Source of the DNA: Dromiciops gliroides
Taxonomy: Eukaryota; Chordata; Mammalia; Microbiotheria; Microbiotheriidae
Direction: 5' to 3'
NCBI RefSeq assembly: GCF_019393635.1
Contig: NC_057867.1
Location: 73,473,492 to 73,537,491 of the forward strand
Length of the DNA stretch: 64,000 nt
Shown: in pieces, positions 43,300 to 55,539 of the stretch
How positions within the stretch are numbered: the stretch's first letter is position 1
How the letters are laid out: each line of letters begins with the position of its first letter
Notes under the pieces: generated by a model
Databases searched by the model: none
The model's input: only the letters and a program-made list of their open reading frames with translations
What the model was told of the DNA's origin: nothing
Made by a program: the position numbers and the translations under genes

Positions 43300-44170
43300 T
43301 TTAACTTTTTAAAAAAATAATTAATTTAGAATTTTCCCCACCTTACATGTAAAAACAAATTGTAACATTGATTTTTAAAACTTTGTGTTCCATTGTACAC
43401 AGTAACATCAACATTGAGTGTTGATCTACTGTGATGGACTAGATTCTTCTCACCAATGCAATGGCACAGTAGAGTTCCAGGGAACTCGTGATAGAAGAGG
43501 ATCTCCAAATCCAGGGAAAAAGAAAAAAAGAACTGCGGAGTATAGATGCTAAATGAACCATACTATTTCTTTTGTTTTTGATGCTGTTGTTTTTTTTTCT
43601 ATTTTGAGGTTTTCCATCATTGCTCTGATTTTTTTTTCTCTTATAACATGACTAATGCAGAAATAGGATTAATGTTATTATGTGTATATATATATAACCT
43701 ATATCAGATTGCCTGCTGTCTAGGGGAGGGGGGGAGGGAGGGGAGGGAGGGAGAAAAATCTGAAATTGTAAAGCTTGTATAAACAAAGGTTGAGAACTAT
43801 CTTTACATGTAACGGAAAAAAAATAAAATACTTTATTAATTTAAAAAAACAACAACAACAACTTTGTGTTCCAAATTCTCTTCATTCCTCTCTGTTCCTC
43901 CCTTAAGAACTCAAGCAATTCAAAGTAAGTTATACATGTGCAGTCATGCAAAACAGAGCAGACAAAAAAAAATATTTAGCAAAAGGAACTAACAACAACA
44001 AAATATACTTCCATCTGTATTCAGGTACCATCAGTTCTTTCTCTGTAGATGGACTGTATTTTTCATAAGTCCTTCAGAGTTGTCTTAGATCATTGCATGG
44101 CTGAAAATAACTAAGTCATTTTCAGCAGATCACCTTACAATATTGCTGTTATTTTGTCTACAGTAAGTGT
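43300..44170 (-). mobile_element. L1 3'UTR, host of a nested L1
   Basis: Reverse L1 3' end: ttagaattttccccacctta, catgtaaaaacaaattg, aactttgtgttcca, [insert], aattctcttcattcctc, gcaattcaaagtaagttata, gtcttagatcattgcatggc. Confidence 0.85.
43393..43859 (+). mobile_element. Younger truncated L1 inside the older L1
   Basis: 467 bp ending gagggagggagaaaaatctg, ctttacatgtaacgg, aataaaatac and an A-rich tail. Bordered by 14-bp perfect duplications aactttgtgttcca (43,379-43,392 and 43,860-43,873). Confidence 0.9.
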
Positions 44171-44199
44171 TTTAACTTTTAATGGAGTAGTAAATTTCA

Positions 44200-44545
44200 C
44201 TTTAAGAAAGCAATACGATTATACTGTTTTCCTCTAAGAACTAGAATATATACATAGACACATACATGTTTATATGATTCTACATGTTTCTATTAACAAC
44301 ATGACAAAAAGACAGGTAAACATGATGTTCCTGGAGAATATGCATGTGTGTGTGCACATGTATATGTGTCTATAATTTTTCTTTTAAACCTGAAGATAGT
44401 TAAGAACAAGATTGCAAAAGAAATGAAAAATAAAGTCCTCACAGGACACATACGAAGATGAACAAGCAAATTCTCTAATTGGGCATGTTCCAAAATGTAT
44501 GATTCATTCAGCACTTTAAGTCCATCATCTCTATGGCAGATACCA
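44200..44545. other. Unassigned sequence
   Basis: No recognisable gene or repeat. Confidence 0.4.
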
Positions 44546-44547
44546 AG

Positions 44548-44700
44548 TGAAGAGTTCAAATCTGGGCTCAGACGCTTATTAGCTGGGTGACCCTGCTTGC
44601 CTCAGTTTCCTCATCTGTAAAATGCGCTTTGGAAGGAAAAGCCAAGAAAACCCCAAATGGCGTCATAAAGAGTCAGACATGACTTGATGTGATGCTTATA
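44548..44700 (+). mobile_element. CORE-SINE
   Basis: gttcaaatctgggctcagac, cagtttcctcatctgtaaaa, gccaagaaaaccccaaatgg, agtcagacatgact. Confidence 0.85.
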
Positions 44701-44704
44701 AATC

Positions 44705-45185
44705 TGAGAGACATAGTTTCTGGGTAATTTAATTGTTTAATTAATAAGGACAGCAAATTATTAATAAAAGCAACATCATTTGGCCATCTTCTCTTTGACC
44801 AAAGACAATCATGGCAGTGGGGCTCACAGCTTTTATACCGTTGAAACAATAGGTGGTTCATCAAACAGCAATCAAATCTAATTGGTTAAAGTAATTGGAG
44901 GTAGGTGATATTAAAATGAAGGGCTAGACCACACCACCATCAACCTTGGGCCATCAATTCAAAGAATATGTACCCTTTTCAATAAGTGGGCTGAGTGACC
45001 CCTCTCTGAAGGAGAGGCCTTCCTATCTAGACAGAAGGATCTGTCTCTACCCAAGCTTGAGTAGAACACAATGAGCTTCCCCACCCTAGGCTCCTGGCAA
45101 GCTTGGAATGGGTCTGACCAAGATGAAGAGATTAAATGCAATCCTATTATCAAGGAGAAACTGGACTTCTAAAAGGCTGGGCTTT
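44705..45185. other. Unassigned sequence
   Basis: Nothing recognised. Confidence 0.4.
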
Positions 45186-45200
45186 GGAAGAAGTGGGTAG

Positions 45201-45366
45201 GGGCAGCTAGATGGCACAGTGGATAGAGCACCGACCCTGGATTCAGGAGTACCTGAGTTCAAATCCGGCCTCAGACACTTAACACTTACTAGCTGTGTGA
45301 CCCTGGGCAAGTCACTTAACCCCAATTGCCTCACTAAAAAAAAAAAAAAAAGAAAAAAAAAAGAAA
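45201..45366 (+). mobile_element. tRNA-derived marsupial SINE
   Basis: Full copy. Perfect 15-bp duplication ggaagaagtgggtag at 45,186-45,200 and 45,367-45,381. Confidence 0.97.
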
Positions 45367-45589
45367 GGAAGAAGTGGGTAGCTCTGAATCTCCCCAAGAT
45401 ATCAGTTATTAATAATCATCTTTCACGCTGAACAATTGTTATGACAACAACAAACTCAGTAGGAGTCCATGAGGGTACGGTTAATTTGAAGCTACTTCAA
45501 GAAAGGTACAGCTTCCAGCTCCAGGAATGAGGAGATGTTAGATAGTCACTCTCTCCTCTGCCCTGGTCAGACCAAGTCTCATATCTTCT

Positions 45590-45925
45590 GTTAAGCAATG
45601 TGGGCTACAGTTTAGGAGGATCACTGAGAAGCTGGAAAGTGTCCGTGAGGTTAACCAGGATGATGAGTCCATGGAATGTTTTGCCCAGAGAAGAGAAGAC
45701 TGGGGGGGGGGGATACTTAAAAAGTTGTTCATTAAAAAGATGTCATTTGGAGTATCATTTTGACTTGCTCTGTGTGCTCCTCATTGGAGGGAGGGCTTTA
45801 AGCAGTAGGATGGATGACCACTTGCTGAATATGTTGTAGAGGGGATGTTTTCCCCACATATGTTGCCACATTAAGTAGCCACTGAGGTCTCTTGCAACTC
45901 TGGAGTATCATGACTCTGTGCTGCC
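45590..45925 (+). mobile_element. CR1/L3-type LINE 3'UTR
   Basis: Plus-strand phrases ggaggatcactgagaagctg, caggatgatgagtcca, agagaagagaagactggggg, ggatgaccacttgctgaata and gttgtagaggggatg, in the order of the reverse complement at 2.2-2.6 kb. Confidence 0.7.
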
Positions 45926-46124
45926 TTTTCTTTAAGGTTCCATATTCAGGCAGCAAACTGTGTCTGGGCTAGGTTTTGTTGAGGGGCGTTTCTTTTTTCA
46001 ATCATTGGCACTCCCAGCCTTAAGTCTATAGCAAGCTATTTAATTCTATACATACCTGACTATATCAAGGAGCTCACATTTCCCTGGTATGGAAACTCCC
46101 TTCACTGATGCAGCTTAGAAGCCA

Positions 46125-46500
46125 GCTATATTTAGTAGATAACATTTTACAGAATTGCCTGAGGCTCAGAGAAGATAAATTACTTGCCCAGGATAATACA
46201 GCTAGTAAGAGTCAAAGGTGTGCTTTTTTTATCCATGACTCCAAATCCAGGCCTCCATTCCATCTAAAATTTAAGATTAAAATGAAAAATCCTGCTTGAA
46301 TGCAAATAGGAGATTATGCCGTCAAGGAAAGTACTCTGGATGTGGAAAGAGAGCTAGGATTCAATGTAGAGCACCTGGATCCAAGTTCTGGCAGTCTGCG
46401 TCACCTTAGGTAAGTCACAACTTCTCTGGCCCGGTGCCTCATCTGTAAATTGAGCATGGATTGGATGATTTTTGAGGCCCCTTCCAGCTCTAAATACACA
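46125..46500. mobile_element. Two MIR-type SINEs
   Basis: 46,125-46,235 is reverse (gcctgaggctcagagaagat, acttgcccaggataatacag). 46,325-46,500 is forward (gtctgcgtcaccttaggtaa, gtgcctcatctgtaaattga, gccccttccagctctaaata). Confidence 0.7.
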
Positions 46501-46504
46501 AAAC

Positions 46505-47090
46505 TAAGTGCTGATTTTACTGCTTCTTGGATCTTGGACAAGTCACTTCCTTCTCCCCTGGACCTCACTTTGCCTTTCGAAATCCTCTTATCCTATGGAA
46601 GTCTGGAATAGACCAGGTAAGAGTTAAGTGGCCATACTACTTAAAACGGTTGCCCAAATTCTGTTTTCAGTGTTTAGTTTCTCATTGTTGAGCTGAATTC
46701 TCATATCTATTTCAGAAACCTAGCCTGATGATTCCTACCAAGCAGATTATGAATATCTTATGGGATGACTTTACCCAAGGAAGCAAAAAGGCATGAATAT
46801 ATTCTTATGCTAATATCTAAACCTCCAGCATTCTTCTGGTTGTATCTAAAGCTTAATTTGGTGTGGAAAAAGACATGAAGGGTACTAGAATAAAGGAGAT
46901 GTTATATGGTATGATTCAAGAGTAGATGATCTTAAATCATCAAGTTGGCAAACAAGTAAATAAACAAACGAAGCTTTCTTTTATACTGGGGACAGGAAAG
47001 ACTGTTCGTGGGTGATCAAGGGCATTGTAATAAGCTCTTCTTGGAGCAAACCTGTTGGGAGCTTAAACAAATTCTCATCTCAGCTTAAGG
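46505..47090. other. Unassigned sequence
   Basis: Nothing recognised. Confidence 0.4.
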
Positions 47091-47094
47091 CCAG

Positions 47095-47297
47095 CCTTTT
47101 GCTTACTTTTTTTCCCTTGGGGTGGGGCAATGAGGGTACAGTTAACTATCAAGGATCTGAGACCAGATTTGAACTCAGGTCCTTCTGAATCCAGTGTTGG
47201 TGCTTTATCCACTGTGCCACCTAGCTTCCCCTTTTTGCTTATTTCTACTACTATTTTAACCATCTCATTTTTATTTCCCAATCATATCCAATCTAAA
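47095..47297 (-). repeat. Inverted duplication, arm B, containing a SINE
   Basis: Reverse partner of 42,094-42,297, with the same deleted SINE (about 47,115-47,230), the same flanks and the same target-site duplication. Confidence 0.85.
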
Positions 47298-47316
47298 GGC
47301 TTTAAGCCTCCTTGGA

Positions 47317-47460
47317 GGGGCAGCTAGGTGGCACAGTGGATAGAGCACCGGCCCTGGATTCAGGAATACCTGAGTTCAAATCCGGCCTCAGACACTTGAC
47401 ACTTACTAGCTGTGTGACCGTGGGCAAGTCACTTAACCCCAATTGCTTCACTAAAAAAAA
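47317..47460 (+). mobile_element. tRNA-derived marsupial SINE
   Basis: Full copy from ggggcagctaggtggcacag to a short A-tail. It lies 20 bp from arm B. Confidence 0.95.
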
Positions 47461-47464
47461 ATGA

Positions 47465-49200
47465 TTATTTGAGTTATTCTAGCCACATTTCAGTTATGTC
47501 CAAACATGTAAGATTACTTTTGAAAGCTAATTTTGCCCAGAGCTAAAAATAACAAATCCCAATTTGGGCCAATGACCATTTACAAAATAATACTTATTAA
47601 AAATAATTTATAGTCATATCATATTTATGGTCATTTTTAAGGTCTCATCATATAGAAGTGCCATATACACTGACTCCATCATTTGAGTCCATCATGAAGT
47701 CTATTATAGATGACTGATTGAGACCTTGGGGTTTCTTTTTAATGCCTCTAGTTCTTCTGAAAGAATTATATCATAGGCTTGAAAGACATTTCCTATTCTG
47801 CTTTAGCTTCTGAAAGGTGCAAGCTTTATACTAGAGTCCCCAGGTATGAATCACTTCTATAAGGTTTTAAATATTGCAAATTCTGTAATCCATATTTTAA
47901 AGTGACAGGGCTGTAAAACTGCTTATTGCTTTTTTCTCCCCTCTAGCTGCGAAGCTTTCAATAAATAGCTCACTTTCAGTTATGATTTAATAAATATATC
48001 TAAAATAAAGATCTTTTATCAAAGAAGATAAACAAGAATCATGCAAATGGATAAAGAAAAGAAGACTGAACTCAGATCTGTGAATTATAATTGCTGTACT
48101 TTGTCTAAGACTATATTTTTCTAAAAAACTATTAAATTATCTTTTTGCCTTAAGAGATAAAGATATTGTGTGACAAAATCTGAATTACATTTACGCATGT
48201 TGGCAATGATTTTTCCATGAATTAGAAAACACTGGAATTTGTTTAGATAAAATGTTTATGTAGGAGCTCAAAACACATTTTGTCAGATGCTGACCTCAAC
48301 TGCAAGTCAACATTTTCAATTTAGGAAAACGTTTATATAGTTAGCAAGCTGTCATTCAGTAAAACTTGTTTTTTTAATTAAACAGATGGTGATAACAAAG
48401 AAATTAATGAACACATACTTGTTTGCTTGCTGTACTCATTTGCATTTTTAAATCATTCAGGTTATGCAGTAATTAAGATTTCATTACTTTTAGACAAATG
48501 GATATCTCAAAATGAATGACAAATGGTGATGAAACTAAGAAGCATCTCAGTGCCTAATTCCTATGCAATGTTATCTGGCAACAATTTCAGGAGCACAGAT
48601 CTGGGAAGAACATAGCTAATGCTGATTTACTGTATCTGAGTACGGTTTTTATTGTATCATAAGTAATATATCATGGAACTGTTTTGCGAGTGTGTGCATA
48701 TAACTGGATATTTTACCTTTTACCAAATGAGATAACATATGTAAAGCAATTTGCAAACCTGAAAGTGCTCTATAAATGCCAGAGCACTGTTATCACCTCC
48801 ACCTGTATACAGAACTTTTCGACTTTTGTGTGTTTGACTCAGACATATATAGATGTTGGCCAATGAATAACATTATCCTAATTAATCACCCTCTTTTTAA
48901 AGTAACAGACAAGCATCCAAAGAGTGATGACTGTTGTCACTCATAATTGAAAAACATTCATGTTTATAAATAAAAACACCTAACCCATGCCAGTTATCCC
49001 AGGAAATGGCCAATATACGCACCATCAAGAAAGTTACATATAATATGCCCATACCCCTTGCCATATTTCAATACAATTTCAATATAAGAAGGGAAGTAAG
49101 ACCTCATGGGTATTGCTGAGGTTTGATGATGTGGACCATGTGACTGAAATATAACAGTTCATATTGAATAAGAGAAACAAGATGAAGAGAGAGGGCATAT
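47465..49200. promoter_or_regulatory. SINE-free AT-rich block, candidate regulatory region
   Basis: 1.7 kb with no tRNA-type SINE, LINE or microsatellite. Only a CORE-SINE 3' fragment at 48,718-48,800 is seen. It contains an octamer (atttgcat, 48,438-48,445) and a cluster ttaattaaacagatggtgat followed by aacaaag (48,374-48,400: homeobox, E-box, GATA and SOX-like words). No ORF of note. Function is inference. Confidence 0.3.
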
Positions 49201-49389
49201 GTTAATATACATCTATATGCATATGTGTCCATATGTATACGTGTATATATGTACTATATATATATATATATATTCTATGCCTATATGCAAATTCATGACC
49301 CTAACTTTTAAAGTATTTTTTTAAGGGTAAAATGGAGGGGAAGGCGGTTGAGAAGGTAGAGTTGTGGAATGGAAAGGATCCAATAGCAT

Positions 49390-49590
49390 ATCATGATAAT
49401 AATAATTATTGTAGATAACATTTACATAGTGTTTACTATGTGCCAGGCTCTTGACAATGATCTCATTGAATCCTCAAAACAATTTTGGAATGGAGATGCT
49501 ATTATTATTCCCGTTTTACAAATGAGGCAAATAGGAATCAAATGACTTGCTAGTAAGTATCTGAGGCCAGGACCAGAGGGCCACTGAACT
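49390..49590 (-). mobile_element. CORE-SINE or MIR fragment
   Basis: tagtgtttactatgtgccag, ttcccgttttacaaatgagg, tcaaatgacttgctagtaag. Confidence 0.6.
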
Positions 49591-49604
49591 GCCTTTCTAT
49601 AGAA

Positions 49605-49970
49605 CTATTAAGTTTGCAAAATACTTTACATGGATTATCTCACTTGATTCTTCCAACAACCCTGTGAAGCAAGTATTATGATATCCTCATTTGAAAGAAG
49701 ACACTGAGGGGCAGCTAGGTGGCACAGTGGATAGAGCACTGGCCCTGGAGTCAGGAGTACCTGAGTTCAAATCCGGCCTCAGACACTTAACACTTACTAG
49801 CTGTGTGACCCTGGGCAAGTCACTTAACCCCAATTGCCTCACTAAAAAAAAAAAAAGAAAGAAAAGAAAGAAGACACTGAGGCAAAGAGGTTAAATGACT
49901 TGCTTAGGGTAATTGACATTTCATACTGCTAGTTGGGGTCTAAGGCAGAATTTAATCCTTTATCTTCCTG
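49605..49970 (-). mobile_element. MIR-type SINE split by a younger SINE
   Basis: tttgcaaaatactttacatg, caacaaccctgtgaagcaag, [SINE], ggcaaagaggttaaatgact. Confidence 0.7.
49710..49865 (+). mobile_element. tRNA-derived marsupial SINE
   Basis: Full copy. Perfect 17-bp duplication gaaagaagacactgagg at 49,693-49,709 and 49,866-49,882. Confidence 0.97.
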
Positions 49971-50878
49971 ACTCCAGCTGAGGGGAAAAAATTATTATCA
50001 TCATTATTATTAGGAATCAAGGCTTGGATACAAATCCTGATTTTCTTATTTACAACCTTTGTGAACTCTGAAAGTCTTCAGATTTATTTAGTAATGAGTA
50101 TGGTAATCATGACTTATTTTGATTGGAGGAGTATAGATTGGCTAAAAAAGTTTTTATAGAATGTTACAAACGATGTTATACCCAGTATACATCTTTAAAA
50201 TTAAACAACAGATTGATTAAAAATTTCATAATACAAGATTTCATGTGCTTCTTGTTTGTTAAATGCATTTTAATTCATTACTATCTTGTTCATTATTTCT
50301 CATGATATTCTAGATTATTTGTTCTTCCAAGTCAATTTTGTTATTATTGCAGCTCTAGAAAATACCCTTTTGATAGTTTGATTTTATAGCATTGAGACTG
50401 TAAGTTAACTTTGATGCTATTGTCATTTTTATTATAATGACATAGCCTAGTCTTGAGCACTGAATAGTTCTCCAGCTATTTAACTTGTCCTTTATTTCTT
50501 CAAGAAGCATTTTGTAATTGAATCTGTATAAAGACTGAGTGTGTTTTAGACTCCCAGATATTTTATTCGTTTTTAGTTCTTTTGAGTGATACTTTCTTTT
50601 CTACTGGTGTCTCTTAGATTTTCTTGGGATTTCTAGATGTGCTTTTGATATGTGTAGGTTCATTTTACAGCCTGAAACTTTGTCGATACTATTGTTTCAA
50701 TATCTTTTCTGAAAACCTAGGATTTTCTAAGTCATTACATCATTAGCAAATAGGGATTAGTTTGCCATCTTTTTACCTATCTTTATGTCTTTAATTTCTC
50801 TTATCTTTTTGCTATTGCTAGTATTTCTAGAGCTATATCAAATAATAGAAGGGACGTCCTTGATTTACTCCAATATTT

Positions 50879-51028
50879 TTTGGGGGGAGGGGCAGGGCAA
50901 TGAGGGTTAAGTGACTTGCCCAGGGTCACACAGCTAACAAGTGTCAAGTGTTTTGAAGCTGGATTTGAATTCAGGTCCTCCTGAATCCAGGGCCGGTGCT
51001 TTATCCACTGTGTTACCTGGCTGCCCCC
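50879..51028 (-). mobile_element. tRNA-derived marsupial SINE in the L1
   Basis: Reverse copy. Duplication tta(c/t)tccaatattt at 50,865-50,878 and 51,029-51,042. Confidence 0.95.
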
Positions 51029-51127
51029 TTATTCCAATATTTATCATGAAAGCTTCCTGTCTTTCTCCATTGTATATGATTTTTGGTTTTAGATAGGTAT
51101 TTTTATTTTATTAAGAAAAGATCTGGG

Positions 51128-51277
51128 GAAGCTAGGTGGCGCAGTGGATAGAGCACTGGCCCTGGAGTCAGGAGTACCCGAGTTCAAATCCGTCCTCAGA
51201 CACTTAACACTTACTAGCTGTGTGACCCTGGGCAAGTCACTTAACTCCAATTGCCTCACTTAAAAAAAAAAAAAAAG
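51128..51277 (+). mobile_element. tRNA-derived marsupial SINE in the L1
   Basis: Full copy with an A15 tail, flanked by aaaagatc. Confidence 0.95.
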
Positions 51278-51689
51278 ATCCTCTATGTTTATACTATGTA
51301 AAAGTTTTGTTGTTTTAGTAAAAAAGAGATATTCTGTCAAAAGCTTTTTCTGCATTTACTGAGATAATTGTGTAGTTTTGAGTGGTTTTGTCTTTAATTT
51401 GATTGTATCAATTGTTTTCCTATTATTAATTCATTTTTGCATGCCTGGTATAAATTCATCTCGTTCATAATGAATGATTTCTTGGATAAATTACTATATT
51501 CTACTTAAAAGGATTTTATTTAAAATTTTAAAATCAATATTTATTCATAATATTGACCTATAATTCTCCTGTCATTTGATCTTCCCTGCTTTAGTTATTA
51601 GCACTGTATTTCATAAAAGTAAGTTAGCAGAAAGCTTTGGTGAAAATTGTGGTTTTTTAAATATATTATTTGATGTGAGTGATAGGACT

Positions 51690-52290
51690 CCAATATGGAG
51701 TTCTAATGACCATAAAGATATAAGCAATGACAGATGGCTTATACTTTTCTACTGTTCTAACTCATTCTGACTCCATGTCAGATATGTAAACAATTGTGGT
51801 TCCTGTTTGGATGAAGCTCCCTGCTGACTGTAGTGGTTGTAGGCCAACACTTATTTCTGGGTTCTCTATTATGGATTTAGACCCACAGCCAATTTCTGGT
51901 CCCAATTAGGAAACTCCTTCACTCAAGTCTGGTACTAATAAGTGACCTGGAGAATTTCCCCACCACATCTGGGTCTGAATATGTGAATATCCTATATCTG
52001 GTATAGATTACCTGTTCTCAACCTAAACTATCTTTGAAGTATAAAATTTCCTTGCTGAGACTCCAAGATTTTGCAACTATACATGTTCCCCTCATATGAG
52101 GGACTCTGGGCATGTGTGGCTAAATTTGTCTGTCCTGTCATATTTGTGTGTGTGTGTGTGTGTGTTTGTGCGCGCGCGCACACATGCGTGTACACGCACA
52201 CTTTTGTTTTTGCCTGCTTGCTGCACTGCATAGTAATAAAGCTCATGCTTACATAAGTTTCCTAAGCACTAATTTTTTTTTGGTAAATCC
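51690..52290 (+). other. Block interrupting the L1, possible LTR
   Basis: Sequence here is not L1-like, and L1 text resumes near 52,370. It carries AATAAAGCTCATGC near 52,236 and an alternating TG/CG tract at 52,144-52,200. Termini not resolved. Confidence 0.3.
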
Positions 52291-54839
52291 TTGACCCTGG
52301 GCCTTTTATGTGCTCCAAGCTATAAGGCCAAATAGAGCAGCTAGCTTTCTCAATTTTTGAGAAAATTTTGTGTAGCTTTGATATTGATGGTTCTATAAAG
52401 GTTTGATTAGAATCATGTTAATCCATATGGAAGAGGAATTTTTCTCCCCTTTGGTGGTTCCTTTATCTATATTGGTATATTTATCTAGTTCTTTTTCCTT
52501 TTCTGAGAATGGATTATTTAAGATATCTATTTGGTGTTCTGTTTTAGTATTTTATATTTTTTGTTGGTAATCCTTTCTTTTTTAGTCTTACTTTCCTTGG
52601 CAATTATAAATTGTCCATAGTGAGTTCTTACGATTCATTTTTTTTCTGGCTTTGTTTTGATTTTACCCTCTTCATTTCCTATTTTGTTGATTTGATTTTC
52701 TGCCCTCTTCTTTTTAATCAGTTTGGTTGCAAATTTATCAATTTTTCTAATCTTTTTAAATAAACAAGCATTTACTTTAATTTTATTAAGTTTTATAAAA
52801 AGACTTTTCCCAACTTATAGATTTTTCCTCTAATTTTCAATATTTCCTCTGTGCTTATTTTGTTTATTTATTGGGTTTCTATCTTTAAAATAATTCTGTT
52901 GGTTTCTATGTAGCTAATGTACATTGTAGTGATATAAATTGTCTTCTGAAGACTGCTATAGCTGCATCCCAGTATTTTGATGTTATTTTATCATTATTAT
53001 CTTTCACATAATTTTTGTTTCTGTAATTTGTTCTTTGACAAATCCATACATTATTTAGGATTTCATTTATAAATATCCATTTAGATCTGTATTTTTGTTT
53101 GTTCTGCTTGAATTGATAACTACTTTTGCCATGTTATGTTCTGTAAAGGATGTGTTTATTTCTGCTTTTTACATTTATTTGCAATTTCTCTGCGCCTTAA
53201 TGCATATTTTAGTAAATATTTAATATGGTACTGATATATGTGTGTGTTTTTGTTCATTAGTGCTCTCATTCAGGTGTCATAAGTCTTTTAAATCTAGTTT
53301 TTCTCGCAATTTGTTCTATATTTTTCTTTTTTGTTTTTCATTGTTAGATTTTGTCATTAGGAACATTAAAGTGTCCTATTATTGTGTAACCATCTATATC
53401 TTGCAATTAACTTAATATTGTCACTGGTTTGTTATCTAGGATTCCTTTTAGCATAATGTAATTTACTTGTTTATTCCTATTTATATTATGAATTTTTGGT
53501 TTTGCTATATCTATTAACATGATTGCAACTCCTGGTTTATTTGTATTTACCTCCTGCATAGTAAATTTTGTTCCACCTCTCATGTTTATTCTATGTATGT
53601 CTTTGCTATATAGATGTATTTCTTGTAAGCAATATGGGGCTTTCTTTCCTTAGCCAACCTGTCATTCTCTTTCATTTTATTGAATTGTTTAATCCGTTCA
53701 CATTTAAATTTATGAGAATTAGGTTTATAGTTCCTTTAATTTGGATCTCTTGTTTTCTTTTTCTGAATCAGTTTTTTGTTCCTCTTCCTCTTTTAAGTAA
53801 ATATTTTATCCTTATGATTAGTTTTACTTATTCTACTTTAAGGCAACCCTGTTCTAACAGGTTCTTTTCCCTTTGTCTTCAGTTCTTTTCCCCTGAATAT
53901 TTGTCAACCTTATGCCTAATTTTGAAGCGTTACTTAGCTTACTGTTTTCTTTTTTATTTAATTACTTAATTCTTCCCTTATTTTTTCTCCTTTTCCCTTT
54001 CTCATCCACTCCAACACCTTTTTTTGGCTAGCTTTTTTTCTTTTTGTAAACTCTTTCCTAAGAATTTCTTTGCCTTGTTCTTTTTACTAATTCTCTTTCC
54101 ATTCTGTTCCAAACTTTTACTCTTTAATTCATTGTCTGCGTACCATCTTTAGCTTCTTTGTGCTCTTCTATGAATTAAAGTTTCTAATATATCAGCTTTG
54201 AATTCCTTTTTTAATCAATTTGCCTTTGTAGCTCTTGCCTTCAAATGTTTTTTTTGTTGTTGTTGTTGTTGTTTCAGTTGGGTTTTGCTCTTAGAAATAT
54301 CAATTCAGGAAAGATGTAATGAGTATAGAAGCATTGCCTCAGGGTTGGAATTTTCCTATAATCCAGTGATCCAATTCTATCCCCAGCCTGCCTCAAGATA
54401 ATTTTCTTTCTTATTTGAAATGCAAACTTCTCTCTGATTCCATGCCTTCACATCCTTTTATAAGCTGGCTGCTTCTAGGAACTTGAATTTCCCTTCTACT
54501 GAAGCAGAGCTTGTCCATTGTTAATATGAATATATGGATCACCTGGATTTGATGGAGGTGCCTTCTTATCCAAAAGTATTTTTTATGAAACCCTGGATTA
54601 ATAGGAACCAAAATGTCCTTCAACTGAACTCGAAACTGAACCCAGATAGCTAGCAGATAAAAGGCCTACCTAGTGACTTCTTTTCCCTCAGGATAGTAAG
54701 TCCCTTTCTTATGGTGACATCTCCTCATCCTTACCAAACCCTTTTTTGAAATCCTGTAATCTTATGATGCTTTGGTATTTCCTCCATACTTGTTATAACT
54801 GAAATTGTTAAACTGCCTTTGCTTCTGTATCATATTATT

Positions 54840-55020
54840 ATTATTATTTTTAAATGTTTTTTACATAATACTTTTTTTTTTTTTTAGTGAGGCAATTGGG
54901 GTTAAGTGACTTGCCCAGGGTCACACAGCTAGTAAGTGTTAAGTGTCTGAGGCCGGATTTGAACCCAGGTACTCCTGACTCCAGGGCCGGTGCTCTATCC
55001 ACTGCGCCACCTAGCTGCCC
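54840..55020 (-). mobile_element. tRNA-derived marsupial SINE with an unusually long tail
   Basis: Duplication ctgtatcatattatt at 54,825-54,839 and 55,021-55,035. Between the left copy and the SINE body lies a ~45-bp tail of T runs and (ATT)n. Confidence 0.93.
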
Positions 55021-55195
55021 CTGTATCATATTATTGAAACTGACAACACACTGTAACCCATGGGCAAAGAAACCTTAAAAACCCTTAGAAGGAGAGGGTC
55101 TCTGAGCTCTCTTCTGAGGAGGCGAGTCTCCAACATGATCATGTTATATTTCTTCTTGGGACAAAATTAAATTAGTATTATGTTTTTTCTGTCTG

Positions 55196-55395
55196 TCTCT
55201 GATCTGGTTTATCTTGTAGGAGATAACATATTTTCTGATCTGGTTAGTAGGAGATTAATTCTCTGATCCATTTTGTAGGACAGATATGGAAACAAATTTT
55301 AGGAAATATAAGATATTTTAATTTCTCTGATCTGTTTATTAATTTTGTAGGAGATTAAAGATTAATTTCTCTGATTTGTTTGTAGGAGACAGGCA
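55196..55395 (+). repeat. Five-copy minisatellite of splice-acceptor-like units
   Basis: Units begin t(c/t)tctgat(c/t) and end tgtaggaga or tagtaggaga at about 55,216, 55,246, 55,275, 55,347 and 55,382. Spacing varies from about 30 to 70 bp. Confidence 0.7.
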
Positions 55396-55499
55396 AAAAT
55401 AAACTATATTTTTTAATATTTAAAACCATGAAGGTACAAAGCTCTTAGAGGAAGCATTTTCCCTGTGTAACAGCTCTTTTAGATTAAACCCTTTGGAAG

Positions 55500-55533
<34 letters not shown>
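55500..55533. repeat. (TG)n microsatellite
   Basis: About 16 TG units. Confidence 0.95.
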
Positions 55534-55535
<2 letters not shown>

Positions 55536-55539
55536 ACAT

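Larger units (their letters stand above)
50340..54190 (-). mobile_element. Decayed L1, ORF2 region
   Basis: About 3.9 kb of T-rich sequence reading as L1 ORF2 in reverse, from the RT part (aaagctttttctgcatttac, tgagataattgtg) to the N-terminal part (gtgtcctattattgtgtaac). Many stops. The 3' end of the element is missing. Interrupted by two SINEs and by an unassigned block. The plus-strand ORF at 53,568-53,969 is antisense noise. Confidence 0.75.

Noticed and set aside
53568..53969. 133-codon hydrophobic plus-strand ORF
   Set aside because: It is antisense to a decayed L1 ORF2. The hydrophobicity comes from T-rich sequence.
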